64,000 nt of DNA from Rhizobium sp. TH135. GTDB lineage: Bacteria > Pseudomonadota > Alphaproteobacteria > Rhizobiales > Rhizobiaceae. Positions 52,087 through 61,954 of this stretch are shown piece by piece. Both the position numbers and the translations under genes were made by a program. The notes beneath the pieces were generated by a model. It ran no database searches. It was not told where the DNA came from and worked only from the letters and a program-made list of their open reading frames with translations. The stretch's first letter is position 1, and each line of letters starts with the position of its first letter. Location of the stretch: contig NZ_PKRP01000006.1 of NCBI RefSeq assembly GCF_002855515.1, positions 186,001 to 250,000 on the forward strand. The letters run 5' to 3'.

Positions 52087-53445
52087 ATGACAGCACCGAC
52101 CGAGGCCGCCGATCTTACCGCAGCCGACCCTTCCGCGCGCATCGAGGTGCTGCTTGTCGGCATGAATGGCGACCTGCGCGGCAAGATGATCCCGCTGAAA
52201 GCCGAGGACAAGGTCTGGAAGAACACCGTGCGCCTGCCGGCCTCCACCCAGTCGCTCGACATCTGGGGCGACGACAATGACGACATCACCAAGATCTCGC
52301 TGACGCTGGGCGATCCCGATGGCATCTGCACGCCGGATCGGAACTCGCTCACCACCCTGCCCTGGGGGCCTGCCGGCTCCAAGCAGGTGCTCGCCACCAT
52401 GCATACGCTCTCGGGCGAGCCGCATTATGTCTGCCCGCGCGCCATCCTCGCCAATGTGATGAAGCGCTTCGAGGAAAAGGGCCTGACGCCTGTTGTTGCC
52501 ACCGAACTCGAATTCTACGTAATGGAGCCTGACTTCCGCGACACCGGCGTGCCGATGCCGCCGAAGGCGCTGGTCATGAACGGCGAGGTCGAGGGCTACC
52601 AGCTCTATGACATGCGCGCGACCGCTGCGATGGAAGACTTCCTGGATACGGTGCGCGAATATTGCGACCACATGGGCCTACCGGCCGATGCGACGACCGC
52701 CGAATTCGGCCCCGGCCAGTTCGAGGTCAACCTCTTGCACAAGCCGGATGCGATGGCGGCTGCCGACGACTGCATCTATCTGAAGCGCGTTGTTGATTTC
52801 GCCGCCCGCCGCCACGGCTTCAAGGCTACCTGCATGGCCAAGCCCTATGGCGACCATGCGGGCTCCGGCCTGCATGTGCATGCCTCGATCATCGACAAGG
52901 ACGGCAAGAACATCCTCGATGCCAAGGGCGGCGATCCGGTGAAGCTGAAGTCGATCACCGCCGGCATGCTGAAAAGCATGCAGGATGCGCAGCTGATCTT
53001 CGCGCCCTTTGCCAATTCCTATCGCCGTTTCCAGCCGGGCTCGTTTGCGCCCGACAAGATCGACTGGGGTTTCGGCAATCGTGGCACGGCGATCCGCATT
53101 CCGGACAAGGACGGCCCGGCCGCCCGCATCGAGCACCGTGTCGCCGGTGCGGACGCCAATCCACATCTGCTGCTCGCGGCCATCCTCGGCGGCATCCTGC
53201 TTGGCCTCGACGAGGATCTCGATCCTGGCCAGGTCACGACGCCGGATAGCGCGCCTGAAAACCCTGATATGCTGACCTATGATTTCCTGACCGCCGTCGA
53301 GCGCTTCCGTGCCTCGGCCTTCATCAGGGACATCTTCGGCGCCGAATACCAGCGCATCTATGGCGACACCAAGCGCAAGGAGGCCATGGCCTATCTGCGC
53401 ACCGTGTCGAGCTTCGACTACCAAACCTATCTGCCGCGGATCTGA
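52087..53445 (+). CDS. Glutamine synthetase family protein, gamma-glutamylputrescine synthetase-like
   Basis: A protein of 452 residues. GS fold: the N-terminal beta-grasp LVGMNGDLRGKMIPL, catalytic E in VVATELEFYVMEPDF, FGPGQFEVNLLH, GSGLHVHASI, SYRRFQPGSFAPDKIDWGFGNRGTAIRIP and ARIEHRVAGADANPHLLLAAILGG. The PuuA/SpuI-like type rather than GlnA is inferred from the aminotransferase next door. ATG 52087 follows a weak SD. Confidence 0.85.
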   Translation: MTAPTEAADLTAADPSARIEVLLVGMNGDLRGKMIPLKAEDKVWKNTVRLPASTQSLDIWGDDNDDITKISLTLGDPDGICTPDRNSLTTLPWGPAGSKQVLATMHTLSGEPHYVCPRAILANVMKRFEEKGLTPVVATELEFYVMEPDFRDTGVPMPPKALVMNGEVEGYQLYDMRATAAMEDFLDTVREYCDHMGLPADATTAEFGPGQFEVNLLHKPDAMAAADDCIYLKRVVDFAARRHGFKATCMAKPYGDHAGSGLHVHASIIDKDGKNILDAKGGDPVKLKSITAGMLKSMQDAQLIFAPFANSYRRFQPGSFAPDKIDWGFGNRGTAIRIPDKDGPAARIEHRVAGADANPHLLLAAILGGILLGLDEDLDPGQVTTPDSAPENPDMLTYDFLTAVERFRASAFIRDIFGAEYQRIYGDTKRKEAMAYLRTVSSFDYQTYLPRI

Positions 53446-53479
53446 TCCTCGATCAGACCTCTGCAAGCGATCGATCATC

Positions 53480-53518
53480 CGACAGGGGTGGCCTCAAGCC
53501 GCCCCTGTCGCATTTTTG
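53480..53518 (+). terminator. Rho-independent terminator of the GS-family gene
   Basis: Stem CGACAGGGG-t-GGC / GCC-g-CCCCTGTCG at 53480-53510, followed by CATTTTTGA. Confidence 0.85.
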
Positions 53519-53544
53519 ACAGCAAATGACGCGATAATTTTATT
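53516..53544 (+). promoter_or_regulatory. Candidate promoter for oppABC(DF)
   Basis: TTGACA (53516-53521), 17-base spacer, TTTATT (53539-53544). ATGACG and CGTCAT inverted arms flank the spacer and could bind a regulator. This leaves an approximately 150-base leader before oppA. Confidence 0.4.
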
Positions 53545-53703
53545 TCGTCATAAAACGGTCACGCGAAATCTTCGGTCCAAGTCACAGGCAAACGATCAAA
53601 TCTCCTCCCCAAAATTGGGGTAGCCGCAGAAAATGCGGGTTGTGTCGGCTTCCTGAATAATCTTCTCTCCCTTTCCGTTAACGTGAACTGGGAGTTCCAA
53701 ACG

Positions 53704-55302
53704 ATGTCTATCCAGACGCGCCGGCTGCTCGGCACCTCTCTTCTCCTCACCTCCTTGATGTTTGGCGCGAGCCAGGCGCTGGCCGAAGTCGTGCTTCATC
53801 GCGGCAATTCCGGCGAGCCGCAGACGCTCGATCAGGCCAATACCTCGATCGACATCGAGGCCTTCATTCTGAAGGATCTCTATGAGGGTCTGACCATCTA
53901 TGACGCCAAGGGCGAGATCGTCCCGGGCGCTGCCGAAAGCTGGACAATTTCCGACGACGGCACGGTCTACACCTTCAAGATCCGCGAAAACGCCAAGTGG
54001 TCGGACGGCTCGCCGGTAACGGCTGAAGACTTCGTCTACTCGATCCAGCGCGTCCAGAACCCGGAAACCGCTGCCAAATACGCCAACATCCTTTACCCGA
54101 TCAAGAATGCCGAAAAGGCCAACAAGGGTGAAGCGAAGCTGGAAGACATCGGCGCGAAAGCCGTCGACGCAAAGACGCTGGAAATCACGCTGGAGCGCGC
54201 AACGCCGTTCTTCCTCGAACTGCTTGCCCACCAGACCGCCCTTCCCGTTTCCAAGGCCAGCCTCGAAAAGAACGGCAAGGACTTCGTCAAGCCGGGCGTG
54301 ATGGTATCGAACGGCGCCTACAAGCTCGAAAGCCATGTACCGAACGACAACCTCGTCGTGGTGAAGAACGAACATCACTGGGATGCCGCCAACACCCAGA
54401 TCGACAAGGTTGTCTTCTACCCGATCGACGATCAGGCCGCTTCGGTCCGTCGTTTCGAAGCGAAGGAAATGGACCTCGTCTACAACTTCTCGGCCGACCA
54501 GATCGACCGCTTGAAGGAAAGCTATGGCGAGCAGGTCCGCGTTTCTCCGTCGGCTTCGACCTATTACTACGTGTTCGACACCCGTCAGGAGCCCTATAGC
54601 GACGTGCGCGTCCGCCAGGCCCTGTCGATGGCCGTTGATCGCGACTTCCTGGCCGAGGAGATCTACTCCGGTGCACAGCTGCCGACCTACTCCCTCGTTC
54701 CGGATGGTCTCGGTGGCTATGCTGCAGCCAAGGCCGACTTCGCCGAGATGTCGCAGCTCGACCGCGAAGACAAGGCAATCGAACTGATGAAGGAAGCCGG
54801 TTACGGTGAAGGCGGCAAGCCGCTCAACATCGAGATCCGCTACAACACCAACCCGAACCACGAGCGCGTCGCAACCGCGATCGCCGACATGTGGAAGAAC
54901 ACGTTCGGCGCCAGCGTCACCATGACGAACCTCGACGTCGCCTCGCACTACGCCTACCTGCAGGAAGGCGGCGCCTTCAACGTTGCCCGCGCAGGCTGGG
55001 TTTCGGACTATGCGGATGCGGAAAACTTCCTCGCCCTCAACGTCTCGACCAACACCTCGTTCAACTACGGGAAGTACAACAACCCGGAATTCGACGCGCT
55101 GATGGCCAAGTCCTACACCGAGGCCGATGCCGAAGCCCGCAAGAAGATCATGCATGACGCCGAAGTCATCCTGATGCGTGATCAGCCGATCGCTCCGCTG
55201 ATGAGCACGGCCAATCTGTGGCTGGTTTCCGACCGCGTCAGCGGCTGGCAGGACAACGCCGCCAACGAGCATCTCAGCCGCTTCCTTCGCGTCGCTGAAT
55301 AA
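53704..55302 (+). CDS. oppA: Oligopeptide ABC transporter, substrate-binding protein
   Basis: A periplasmic protein of 532 residues. Signal peptide (RRLLGTSLLLTSLMFGASQALA) followed by the peptide-binding fold of SBP family 5: TLDQANTSIDIEAFILKDLYEGLTIYD, AESWTISDDGTVYTFKIRENAKWSDGSPVTAEDFVYSIQRVQNPET and DVRVRQALSMAVDRDFLAEEIY. It should deliver oligopeptides to OppBC. ATG 53704 follows GGGAG. Confidence 0.92.
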   Translation: MSIQTRRLLGTSLLLTSLMFGASQALAEVVLHRGNSGEPQTLDQANTSIDIEAFILKDLYEGLTIYDAKGEIVPGAAESWTISDDGTVYTFKIRENAKWSDGSPVTAEDFVYSIQRVQNPETAAKYANILYPIKNAEKANKGEAKLEDIGAKAVDAKTLEITLERATPFFLELLAHQTALPVSKASLEKNGKDFVKPGVMVSNGAYKLESHVPNDNLVVVKNEHHWDAANTQIDKVVFYPIDDQAASVRRFEAKEMDLVYNFSADQIDRLKESYGEQVRVSPSASTYYYVFDTRQEPYSDVRVRQALSMAVDRDFLAEEIYSGAQLPTYSLVPDGLGGYAAAKADFAEMSQLDREDKAIELMKEAGYGEGGKPLNIEIRYNTNPNHERVATAIADMWKNTFGASVTMTNLDVASHYAYLQEGGAFNVARAGWVSDYADAENFLALNVSTNTSFNYGKYNNPEFDALMAKSYTEADAEARKKIMHDAEVILMRDQPIAPLMSTANLWLVSDRVSGWQDNAANEHLSRFLRVAE

Positions 55303-55363
55303 TCTCGTCACGTGACCGGACGACGCACGGGCAAACCGCGCGTCGTCCTCTCAGGAGCAGGAC

Positions 55364-56287
55364 ATGACATCCTTTGTACTCCGGCGGCTCATGAGCGCCG
55401 TTCCGACGATCTTCATCGTCGTCACCATTTCATTCTTTCTGATGCGGTTTGCGCCCGGCGGCCCCTTCAATCTCGAGCGCCCGCTACCGCCCCAGACGAT
55501 GGCCAACATCATGGCCACCTACAAACTCGACCAGCCGCTGATCAGCCAGTATCTGAGCTATATCGGCAATGCCGTCACCGGCGATCTCGGTCCGAGCTTC
55601 ATCTACAAGGACAACACCGTTTCCGAACTGATCGGCAAGGCCCTGCCGTATTCGATCCAGCTTGGCGGGATTGCGATCCTGGTCGCGCTTATCGGCGGCG
55701 TCCTGCTCGGCACGGTCGCTGCACTCAGGCAAAACAGCACGATCGATTTCGCCGTCATGTCCTTCGCGACTGTTGGCGTGACGATCCCCAATTTCGTCGT
55801 GGGTCCGGTGCTGACGCTCCTGTTCGCCGTAATCCTCAATTGGCTGCCCGCCGGCAGCTGGGGTGATGGATCGCTGCGCTATCTCATCCTGCCGGTTACG
55901 GCGCTGGCGCTGCCGCAGCTCGCGGTCTTTGCCCGCCTTACCCGCGGCGCGATGATCGAAGCCCTGCATACCGACCATATTCGCACGGCACGCGCCTACG
56001 GCCTGCCATCGCGCGTGGTCGTCGTCACGCATGCCATGCGCGGCGCGATGCTGCCGATCGTCTCCTATCTCGCACCTTGTGCCGCCGCACTTCTGACCGG
56101 CTCCGCCGTGGTCGAGACGATCTTCACCATCCCCGGTGTCGGTCGATACTTCGTGCTCGGCGCGCTCAACCGCGACTATCCCCTCGTCATGGGCACCGTC
56201 ATCCTCGTCGCCGTGTTCGTGATCGTCTTCAACCTGTTGGTTGACATCGCCTATGGCCTGCTCGATCCGAGGGTTCGCAATGACTGA
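55364..56287 (+). CDS. oppB: Oligopeptide ABC transporter permease, OppB type
   Basis: A protein of 307 residues with six membrane helices. OppB-type motifs: LMRFAPGGPF near the N-terminus, QPLISQYLSYIGNAVTGDLG, and the coupling EAA loop ARAYGLPSRVVVVTHAMRGAMLPIVSYLA. Overlaps oppC by 8 bases. Confidence 0.93.
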   Translation: MTSFVLRRLMSAVPTIFIVVTISFFLMRFAPGGPFNLERPLPPQTMANIMATYKLDQPLISQYLSYIGNAVTGDLGPSFIYKDNTVSELIGKALPYSIQLGGIAILVALIGGVLLGTVAALRQNSTIDFAVMSFATVGVTIPNFVVGPVLTLLFAVILNWLPAGSWGDGSLRYLILPVTALALPQLAVFARLTRGAMIEALHTDHIRTARAYGLPSRVVVVTHAMRGAMLPIVSYLAPCAAALLTGSAVVETIFTIPGVGRYFVLGALNRDYPLVMGTVILVAVFVIVFNLLVDIAYGLLDPRVRND

Positions 56288-57404
56288 TACCACCCTTTCC
56301 CCTCAGCCCGAGATCGCCGGACGCAGCCTGGCACAGCTCGCCATGATGCGCTTCCGGCGCAACAAGGCCGCGATTACCGGCTGCGTGCTCCTGGTCTTCA
56401 TCACGCTTTTTTCCTTCGCCGGCCCCTTCTTCGTGGCCCACAGCTACGACCAGGTCTTCTCGTCTTATGTCAGCGTGCCGCCAAGCCTCTCGCCGCGGCC
56501 CGACCCTGAGACACTCCAGGAAGTCGCCGAAAGTGTCGCCCAGCGGGCAAGAGTGACGCTCGACAGCTTCACTGTTGAGAGCGGCCGCTTCACGGCCGTG
56601 GTGAGCTCGGATGAAGAAATCGATCCGCGCACGATCCGCTATTTCGACCGCAACAACGAGTTCAAGAATTCGGAAGTCGTGGAAACGGCGGCGGACGGTC
56701 GAAGCCTTACCGTGTCCGGAACCGTGGATCAGGTCACCTTCCCCTTCGGCACGGATTCGAACGGTCGCGACCTGCTCGTCCGCGTCATGCTCGGCGGGCA
56801 GATCTCGCTTGCCGTCGGTCTCGCCGCCAGTTTGGTCTCGCTCGGCATCGGTGTCGTCTATGGTGCGACCTCGGGCTATCTCGGTGGCCGCGTCGACAAT
56901 GTCATGATGCGTATCGTCGAGATCCTCTATTCGCTGCCTTTCGTCTTCCTCGTCGTGGTGCTCGTGGTCTTCTTCGGGCGATCGGTGATCCTGATCTTCC
57001 TGGTGATCGGGGCGGTGGAATGGCTTGAAATGGCCCGCATCGTGCGCGGCCAGACGCTGTCGCTCAAGCGCCGCGAATTCGTCGGTGCGGCCGAAGCGCT
57101 GGGCCTGACCGACTGGCAGATCATCCGCCGCCACATCATCCCGAACACGATCGGCCCGGTCATCGTCTTCGTCACCGTCATTGTGCCGAAGGTCATCCTG
57201 CTCGAGAGCTTCCTGTCCTTCCTCGGCCTCGGTGTTCAGGCGCCACTCGCCAGCTGGGGCACGCTGATCTCGGAAGGGGCGGCCAGCATGCAGAACGCAC
57301 CCTGGCTGCTGATCTTCCCGGCGATCTTCTTCGTGACGACACTGTTTTCGCTGAATTTCGTGGGCGACGGCCTGCGGGATGCACTGGATCCGAAGGACCG
57401 ATGA
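56280..57404 (+). CDS. oppC: Oligopeptide ABC transporter permease, OppC type
   Basis: A protein of 374 residues, longer than many OppC proteins because a periplasmic stretch of about 100 residues (about 60-165) lies between the first helix and the permease core. The core has FPFGTDSNGRDLLVRVMLGGQIS and the EAA loop AEALGLTDWQIIRRHIIPNTIGPVIV. ATG 56280 overlaps the end of oppB; its own stop overlaps the ATG of the ATPase. Confidence 0.92.
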   Translation: MTDTTLSPQPEIAGRSLAQLAMMRFRRNKAAITGCVLLVFITLFSFAGPFFVAHSYDQVFSSYVSVPPSLSPRPDPETLQEVAESVAQRARVTLDSFTVESGRFTAVVSSDEEIDPRTIRYFDRNNEFKNSEVVETAADGRSLTVSGTVDQVTFPFGTDSNGRDLLVRVMLGGQISLAVGLAASLVSLGIGVVYGATSGYLGGRVDNVMMRIVEILYSLPFVFLVVVLVVFFGRSVILIFLVIGAVEWLEMARIVRGQTLSLKRREFVGAAEALGLTDWQIIRRHIIPNTIGPVIVFVTVIVPKVILLESFLSFLGLGVQAPLASWGTLISEGAASMQNAPWLLIFPAIFFVTTLFSLNFVGDGLRDALDPKDR

Positions 57405-59014
57405 GCATGGACGACAAGACAAACAACGAAACCGTGCTCGACGTTTCCGACCTCAAGGTGACTTTCGCGACACCGGACGGCACGGTCGAGGCGGTCAAGG
57501 GCATCAGCTTTTCGGTGAAGAAGGGCGAAACGCTCGCCATCGTCGGCGAGAGCGGCTCAGGCAAGAGCCAGACGATGATGGGCATCATGGGCCTGCTCGC
57601 CAAGAACGGCGACGTCACAGGCACGGCCGTCTATGGCGGCCGGAACATCGTCGGCCTTCCGGTCGGCGAGCTCAACAAGGTACGCGGCGCCAAGATCACC
57701 ATGATCTTCCAGGAGCCGATGACTTCGCTCGATCCGCTCTACCGGATCGGCAAGCAGATCGCCGAACCGCTGATCCATCACCGCGGCATGAGCAAGACGG
57801 AAGCGCGCGCCCGTGTGCTGGAACTGTTGAAGCTCGTCGGCATTCCCGACCCTGAGCGGCGCATCGACAGCTATCCGCACGAAATGTCGGGCGGCCAGCG
57901 CCAGCGCGTGATGATCGCGATGGCCTTGGCCAACGAGCCCGACGTGCTGATCGCGGATGAACCGACGACCGCGCTCGACGTTACCATCCAGGCGCAGATC
58001 CTCGATCTGCTGGCTGACCTGCAGAAGCGCTTCGGCATGGCGATCGTGCTGATCACCCACGACCTCGGCGTGGTCAAGCACGTGGCCGACCGTGTCGCTG
58101 TCATGCGCAAGGGCGAGATTGTTGAGACGGGCAGCCGCGACGCGATCTTCGGCAATGCCCAGCACGACTACACCAAGATGCTGCTCGCCGCCGAACCGAC
58201 GGGCACCAAGCCACCGCCGGCAGACGATGCCCCGGTGGTTCTGGAAGGCCGAAATGTCACCGTCGATTTCGACATCGGCAGCGGCGGTTTCCTGCGCCCG
58301 AACCGCACGTTTAGGGCGGTCGATCAGGTGAGCGTCCGGCTCCGCCAGGGCCAGACGATCGGTATCGTCGGTGAGTCCGGTTCGGGGAAGTCGACGCTCG
58401 GACGCGCTCTGCTGAAGCTGCTCGCAGCCGATGGCGCCTTCCGCTTCGAGACGGCTGATATCACCAAGCTCGACCGGGCCGGCATGCGCCCCTTCCGCAA
58501 GCAGCTGCAGCTGGTGTTCCAGGATCCGTATGGCTCACTCTCACCGCGCCAGACGGTCGGCGAGATCATCACCGAGGGTCTTTACGTCCACGAGCCGCAG
58601 CTCAGCCGCGCCGAGCGTGACGCGCGCGCCATTGCTGCTCTCAAGGAGGTCGGGCTCGATCCGGGAGCGCGCAATCGCTATCCGCATGAGTTCTCCGGCG
58701 GCCAGCGTCAGCGTATCGCGATTGCACGCTCGATGATCCTGAAGCCGAAGGTTGTCATCCTCGACGAACCGACCTCGGCGCTCGACCGGTCTGTCCAGCG
58801 ACAGGTGATCGAACTCCTGCGCGACCTGCAGGACAAACACGGCCTGTCTTACGTCTTCATCAGCCACGACCTCTCGGTCATCAAGGCGATGTCGGACCAT
58901 GTGATCGTCATGAAGAACGGCAAGATCGTCGAACAGGGCGCGACCGAAGAGATCTTCGAGCGGCCGGCAGAAGACTACACACGCGACCTGATCGCGGCGG
59001 CCTTCAGCCATTGA
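57401..59014 (+). CDS. oppDF: Fused oligopeptide ABC transporter ATP-binding protein (OppD-OppF)
   Basis: A protein of 537 residues with two complete ATPase domains in one chain. The first has [29 protein letters not shown] and [17 protein letters not shown]. The second (from about 280) has [29 protein letters not shown] and [11 protein letters not shown]. In many bacteria OppD and OppF are separate. The start overlaps the oppC stop (ATGA). Confidence 0.94.
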   Translation: MSMDDKTNNETVLDVSDLKVTFATPDGTVEAVKGISFSVKKGETLAIVGESGSGKSQTMMGIMGLLAKNGDVTGTAVYGGRNIVGLPVGELNKVRGAKITMIFQEPMTSLDPLYRIGKQIAEPLIHHRGMSKTEARARVLELLKLVGIPDPERRIDSYPHEMSGGQRQRVMIAMALANEPDVLIADEPTTALDVTIQAQILDLLADLQKRFGMAIVLITHDLGVVKHVADRVAVMRKGEIVETGSRDAIFGNAQHDYTKMLLAAEPTGTKPPPADDAPVVLEGRNVTVDFDIGSGGFLRPNRTFRAVDQVSVRLRQGQTIGIVGESGSGKSTLGRALLKLLAADGAFRFETADITKLDRAGMRPFRKQLQLVFQDPYGSLSPRQTVGEIITEGLYVHEPQLSRAERDARAIAALKEVGLDPGARNRYPHEFSGGQRQRIAIARSMILKPKVVILDEPTSALDRSVQRQVIELLRDLQDKHGLSYVFISHDLSVIKAMSDHVIVMKNGKIVEQGATEEIFERPAEDYTRDLIAAAFSH

Positions 59015-59020
59015 GACGAC

Positions 59021-59043
59021 GGCGCCCGGCTGGTCCGGGCGCC
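59021..59043. terminator. Hairpin between convergent opp operon and lipid kinase
   Basis: Stem GGCGCCCGG/CCGGGCGCC. It lacks a strong T run, so termination strength is uncertain. Confidence 0.5.
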
Positions 59044-59049
59044 CTTCCC

Positions 59050-59967
59050 TCACACTACCGGCTGCGGTTGGGGGACGAGAACCTTGAGTTCGCCGGCATG
59101 GATCTTGATTTCGACGTCTGCCGGCATGCGCAACAGTTCGCCGTCCAGTACACAGGCCGCGCCCTTGCGATGCCTCGGGAAATGCAGCCGCACCATATCG
59201 GCGGTCGACGCGGTCACCGCTTCGTTGTCCTTGAACTTGCCCCTGATGATGTCGAAAGCGAGAAGCCCGACGCCGGTCGGCTCGAGCGGTGCTGCGAGAT
59301 AGACACCCAGCTTGCCGGTATCGACACGATCGGCAAAGAACAGCGAATTGTTGCCGAGCGGATTGTTGGAGACCGAGATCGCCGATACCGGGCGCTCGTC
59401 GCTATTGCCGTCACCGTTCATGTCGAAGACGACATCGAAACGCGGCGGGTCGAGCATGACGCCAAAGGCCGCACTGGTGCTTGCCCGCATCTTGCCGAGG
59501 CGTGAGGCGAAGTTCATCTGATTGCGCATGCGCACCATGCGGGCGTGGAGGCCTGCGGAAAACTGGTGGACGAAGGGGCGGCCATTGGCGGTTGCGATGT
59601 CGACATCGGCAATTTCGCCGTTCGCGAGCACGTCCAAGACCTTCCAGATGTCGAGCGGCAGTTTCAGCGAGCGCGCGAAAAGGTTCATCGTACCGGCCGG
59701 GATCACACCGAGCGGCAGCTTTGCCTTCCAGGCGACCGCGGCGGCCGTCGAGATGGTTCCATCACCGCCACCTGCGAGCAGAGCCTCGACCCCAGGCGTT
59801 GCGGCAGCCTTCTCCAGCGCCTCGACGATCTCGTCCCCACCGACCACCGTACAATCGAGCTCATGGCCTCTTGCGGCAAAGGCGCGGTTTGCGTTCTCGC
59901 AATAGGTCTGCATGTCGGTGGTCTTAAACGTACCACCGTCACGATTGAGTACTGCCTTGATCTTCAT
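59050..59967 (-). CDS. Diacylglycerol kinase catalytic domain protein (lipid kinase)
   Basis: A protein of 305 residues. DAGK catalytic core: AVLNRDGGTF, ATP-binding LLAGGGDGTISTAA, PLGVIPAGTMNLFARSL and a later SNNPLGNNSLFFAD with LDGELL near the end. It phosphorylates a lipid such as diacylglycerol or a sphingoid base. Monocistronic-looking; the divergent upstream region has an AT-rich, possibly iron-responsive site. Confidence 0.88.
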   Translation of the reverse strand: MKIKAVLNRDGGTFKTTDMQTYCENANRAFAARGHELDCTVVGGDEIVEALEKAAATPGVEALLAGGGDGTISTAAAVAWKAKLPLGVIPAGTMNLFARSLKLPLDIWKVLDVLANGEIADVDIATANGRPFVHQFSAGLHARMVRMRNQMNFASRLGKMRASTSAAFGVMLDPPRFDVVFDMNGDGNSDERPVSAISVSNNPLGNNSLFFADRVDTGKLGVYLAAPLEPTGVGLLAFDIIRGKFKDNEAVTASTADMVRLHFPRHRKGAACVLDGELLRMPADVEIKIHAGELKVLVPQPQPVV

Positions 59968-60106
59968 CTCGCCCTTTCGCGGCCCAGAAAGGGCCGAAGC
60001 TCAGAACGCCTCGGCCTGTGAAAAGTTTCCTTGTGGCAGAGATCGATAGCATTTGAGCAATTTTCAAGGCCAGGAGCAAAAGCCTTTGCCGCAGTGCACA
60101 CCGATA

Positions 60107-60130
60107 TGATAAATAACAATTCTCATTTCA
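60107..60130. promoter_or_regulatory. AT-rich Fur-like box in the divergent lipid kinase/MFS region
   Basis: On the minus strand it reads AATGAGAAT ... TTATTTATCA, resembling a Fur box (AATGAGAATnATTnTCATT) with several mismatches. It lies 87 bases upstream of the MFS gene and 140 bases upstream of the lipid kinase gene. Confidence 0.25.
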
Positions 60131-60216
60131 ATTGGCTTCCGGGCCTTTCTTCCATCGCCGCTTCCTGAAGAAGCTTTTTGCGCCACGTGTCCCGCGCCGG
60201 CGCGCAAGGTGTTTGC

Positions 60217-61443
60217 ATGACCGATTGTTCGACCCTGGCCCAGCCCCTCGATTCACGAGGGAGCGAAGCACAAACGCTGACCGCAACCACCATTCTCCTG
60301 ATCGAACTGGCGCTTGCCGCCGGCGGCTTCGGGATTGGCACCGGCGAATTCGTCATCATGGGCCTGCTGCCGGAGGTCGCACACACCTATGGCGTGACGG
60401 TTCCCCAGGCCGGCCATGTGATCAGCGCCTATGCGCTCGGCGTCGTCATCGGCGCACCGATCATCGCTGCACTCGCTGCAAAACTCCCGCGCAAGACGCT
60501 GCTCTTGATGCTGATGGGCGTCTTCGCTGTCGGCAACTTTGCGAGCGCACTCGCCACCGAATTCTCGACCTTCACACTACTGCGATTCATCACCGGCCTG
60601 CCGCATGGTGCCTATTTCGGAGTGGCGGCGCTGGTGGCCGCCTCCATGGCGCCGCCGAACCGTCGCGTGCGCGCCGTAGGCCGCGTCATGCTGGGTCTTA
60701 CCATCGCCACCCTGATCGGCACACCGATCGCGACCTTTCTCGGCCAGCTGATGAGCTGGCGCGCCGCCTTCTTCCTGGTCGCGGCAATCGGCGCGATCAC
60801 CGTGGCGCTGATCGCGCTCTATCTGCCGAAGGATGAAGTGGCTGAGGGCGCCAGCATCCGCCGCGAGCTTTCCGCCTTCGGTCGCCTGCAGGTCTGGCTG
60901 TCCTTCGGTGTCGCGGCCGTCGGCTTCGGTGGGATGTTTGCGATCTTCAGCTATATCGCCAAGACCGTGACCGATACTGCCGGCCTTCCGGCCAGCATGA
61001 TCGCCGTGGTGCTTGCCCTTTTCGGCATCGGCATGAATGTCGGCAACATCGTCGGCAGCCGCATGGCGGACTATTCGCTGAAAGGCACGATCGGCGGCAT
61101 GCTCGCCTTCAACATCGTGCTGATGGCCGTCTTCTCGCTGACAGCCCACAATCCCGTCATGCTCTGCATCTGCGTGTTTCTCACCGGCTGCGGCTTTGCC
61201 GCCTGCCCGGCTGTCCAGACCCGCCTGATGGATGTCGCAGCCGACGCCCAGACGCTGGCCGCCGCCACCAACCACTCCGCCTTCAACATTGCGAACGCGC
61301 TCGGCGCCTGGCTTGGTGGCCTGGTCATCGCGGCCGGCTATGGCTACGGCGCCACCGGTTACGTCGGCGCGGTGCTCTCAGCCTTCGGCCTGATGATCTT
61401 CCTCATTTCCGTGGCGCTCGAAAAGAACCCGTCACGCGGCTGA
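60217..61443 (+). CDS. MFS transporter (AraJ/YdhP-like DHA1 type)
   Basis: A protein of 408 residues with about twelve membrane helices. DHA1 pattern: [26 protein letters not shown] and the loop [15 protein letters not shown]. These transporters export sugars, drugs or purines; the substrate here is not known. Its 3' end overlaps the convergent HxlR gene by 12 bases. ATG 60217 starts near the first helix; the SD is weak. Confidence 0.87.
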   Translation: MTDCSTLAQPLDSRGSEAQTLTATTILLIELALAAGGFGIGTGEFVIMGLLPEVAHTYGVTVPQAGHVISAYALGVVIGAPIIAALAAKLPRKTLLLMLMGVFAVGNFASALATEFSTFTLLRFITGLPHGAYFGVAALVAASMAPPNRRVRAVGRVMLGLTIATLIGTPIATFLGQLMSWRAAFFLVAAIGAITVALIALYLPKDEVAEGASIRRELSAFGRLQVWLSFGVAAVGFGGMFAIFSYIAKTVTDTAGLPASMIAVVLALFGIGMNVGNIVGSRMADYSLKGTIGGMLAFNIVLMAVFSLTAHNPVMLCICVFLTGCGFAACPAVQTRLMDVAADAQTLAAATNHSAFNIANALGAWLGGLVIAAGYGYGATGYVGAVLSAFGLMIFLISVALEKNPSRG

Positions 61444-61830
61444 GGCCGTCTCCACGATTACATCGGGCTCGATCATGTGGCGCTCGCCATCCCGGCATTC
61501 GACATGGCGCGTGCCCCACTGTTCGAGCACCATGATAACAGGACGCAGGCTCTGTCCGAGCGGCGTCAGCGCGTAGTCAACGCGTGGCGGCACCACCGGA
61601 TGGACGGTGCGCGTCACAAGCCCCTGCTCCTCCAGCTCACGCAACTGCTTGGTCAGCATGCGCTGGGTCACCGCCTGCAGCCTGCGGCGCAGCTCGCTGA
61701 AGCGCAGCGTGCCGTCGACCAGCAGGTGATAGAGGATAACGCCCTTCCATTTGCCGTCGAGAAAGCTGAGCGTCGTCTCGACCGGGCAGCCTGGAAACGC
61801 GTTGGTCATCTTGGCGCGTGGTCGCGACAT
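61432..61830 (-). CDS. HxlR family transcriptional regulator 1
   Basis: A protein of 132 residues. HxlR winged helix: [78 protein letters not shown]. It is divergent from the zinc-type quinone oxidoreductase gene, so probably regulates it in response to an electrophile or quinone. N-terminal cysteine (Cys15) could sense redox. Confidence 0.9.
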   Translation of the reverse strand: MSRPRAKMTNAFPGCPVETTLSFLDGKWKGVILYHLLVDGTLRFSELRRRLQAVTQRMLTKQLRELEEQGLVTRTVHPVVPPRVDYALTPLGQSLRPVIMVLEQWGTRHVECRDGERHMIEPDVIVETASAA

Positions 61831-61954
61831 GGGCAGTATCCTTTCTGATGCCGAGGTTCATTTCTGTGCCTACGAACACAAAATGTGCATTCTTGCGCAG
61901 CTCCCATCTATGTCCTTAATGGGCAGCGTGCAAATGCAAGACAGGAGTTGCCCC

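Noticed and set aside
53596..55311. A 571-codon leftward reading frame opposite oppA
   Set aside because: Shadow of oppA; oppA has a signal peptide, family motifs and operon context.
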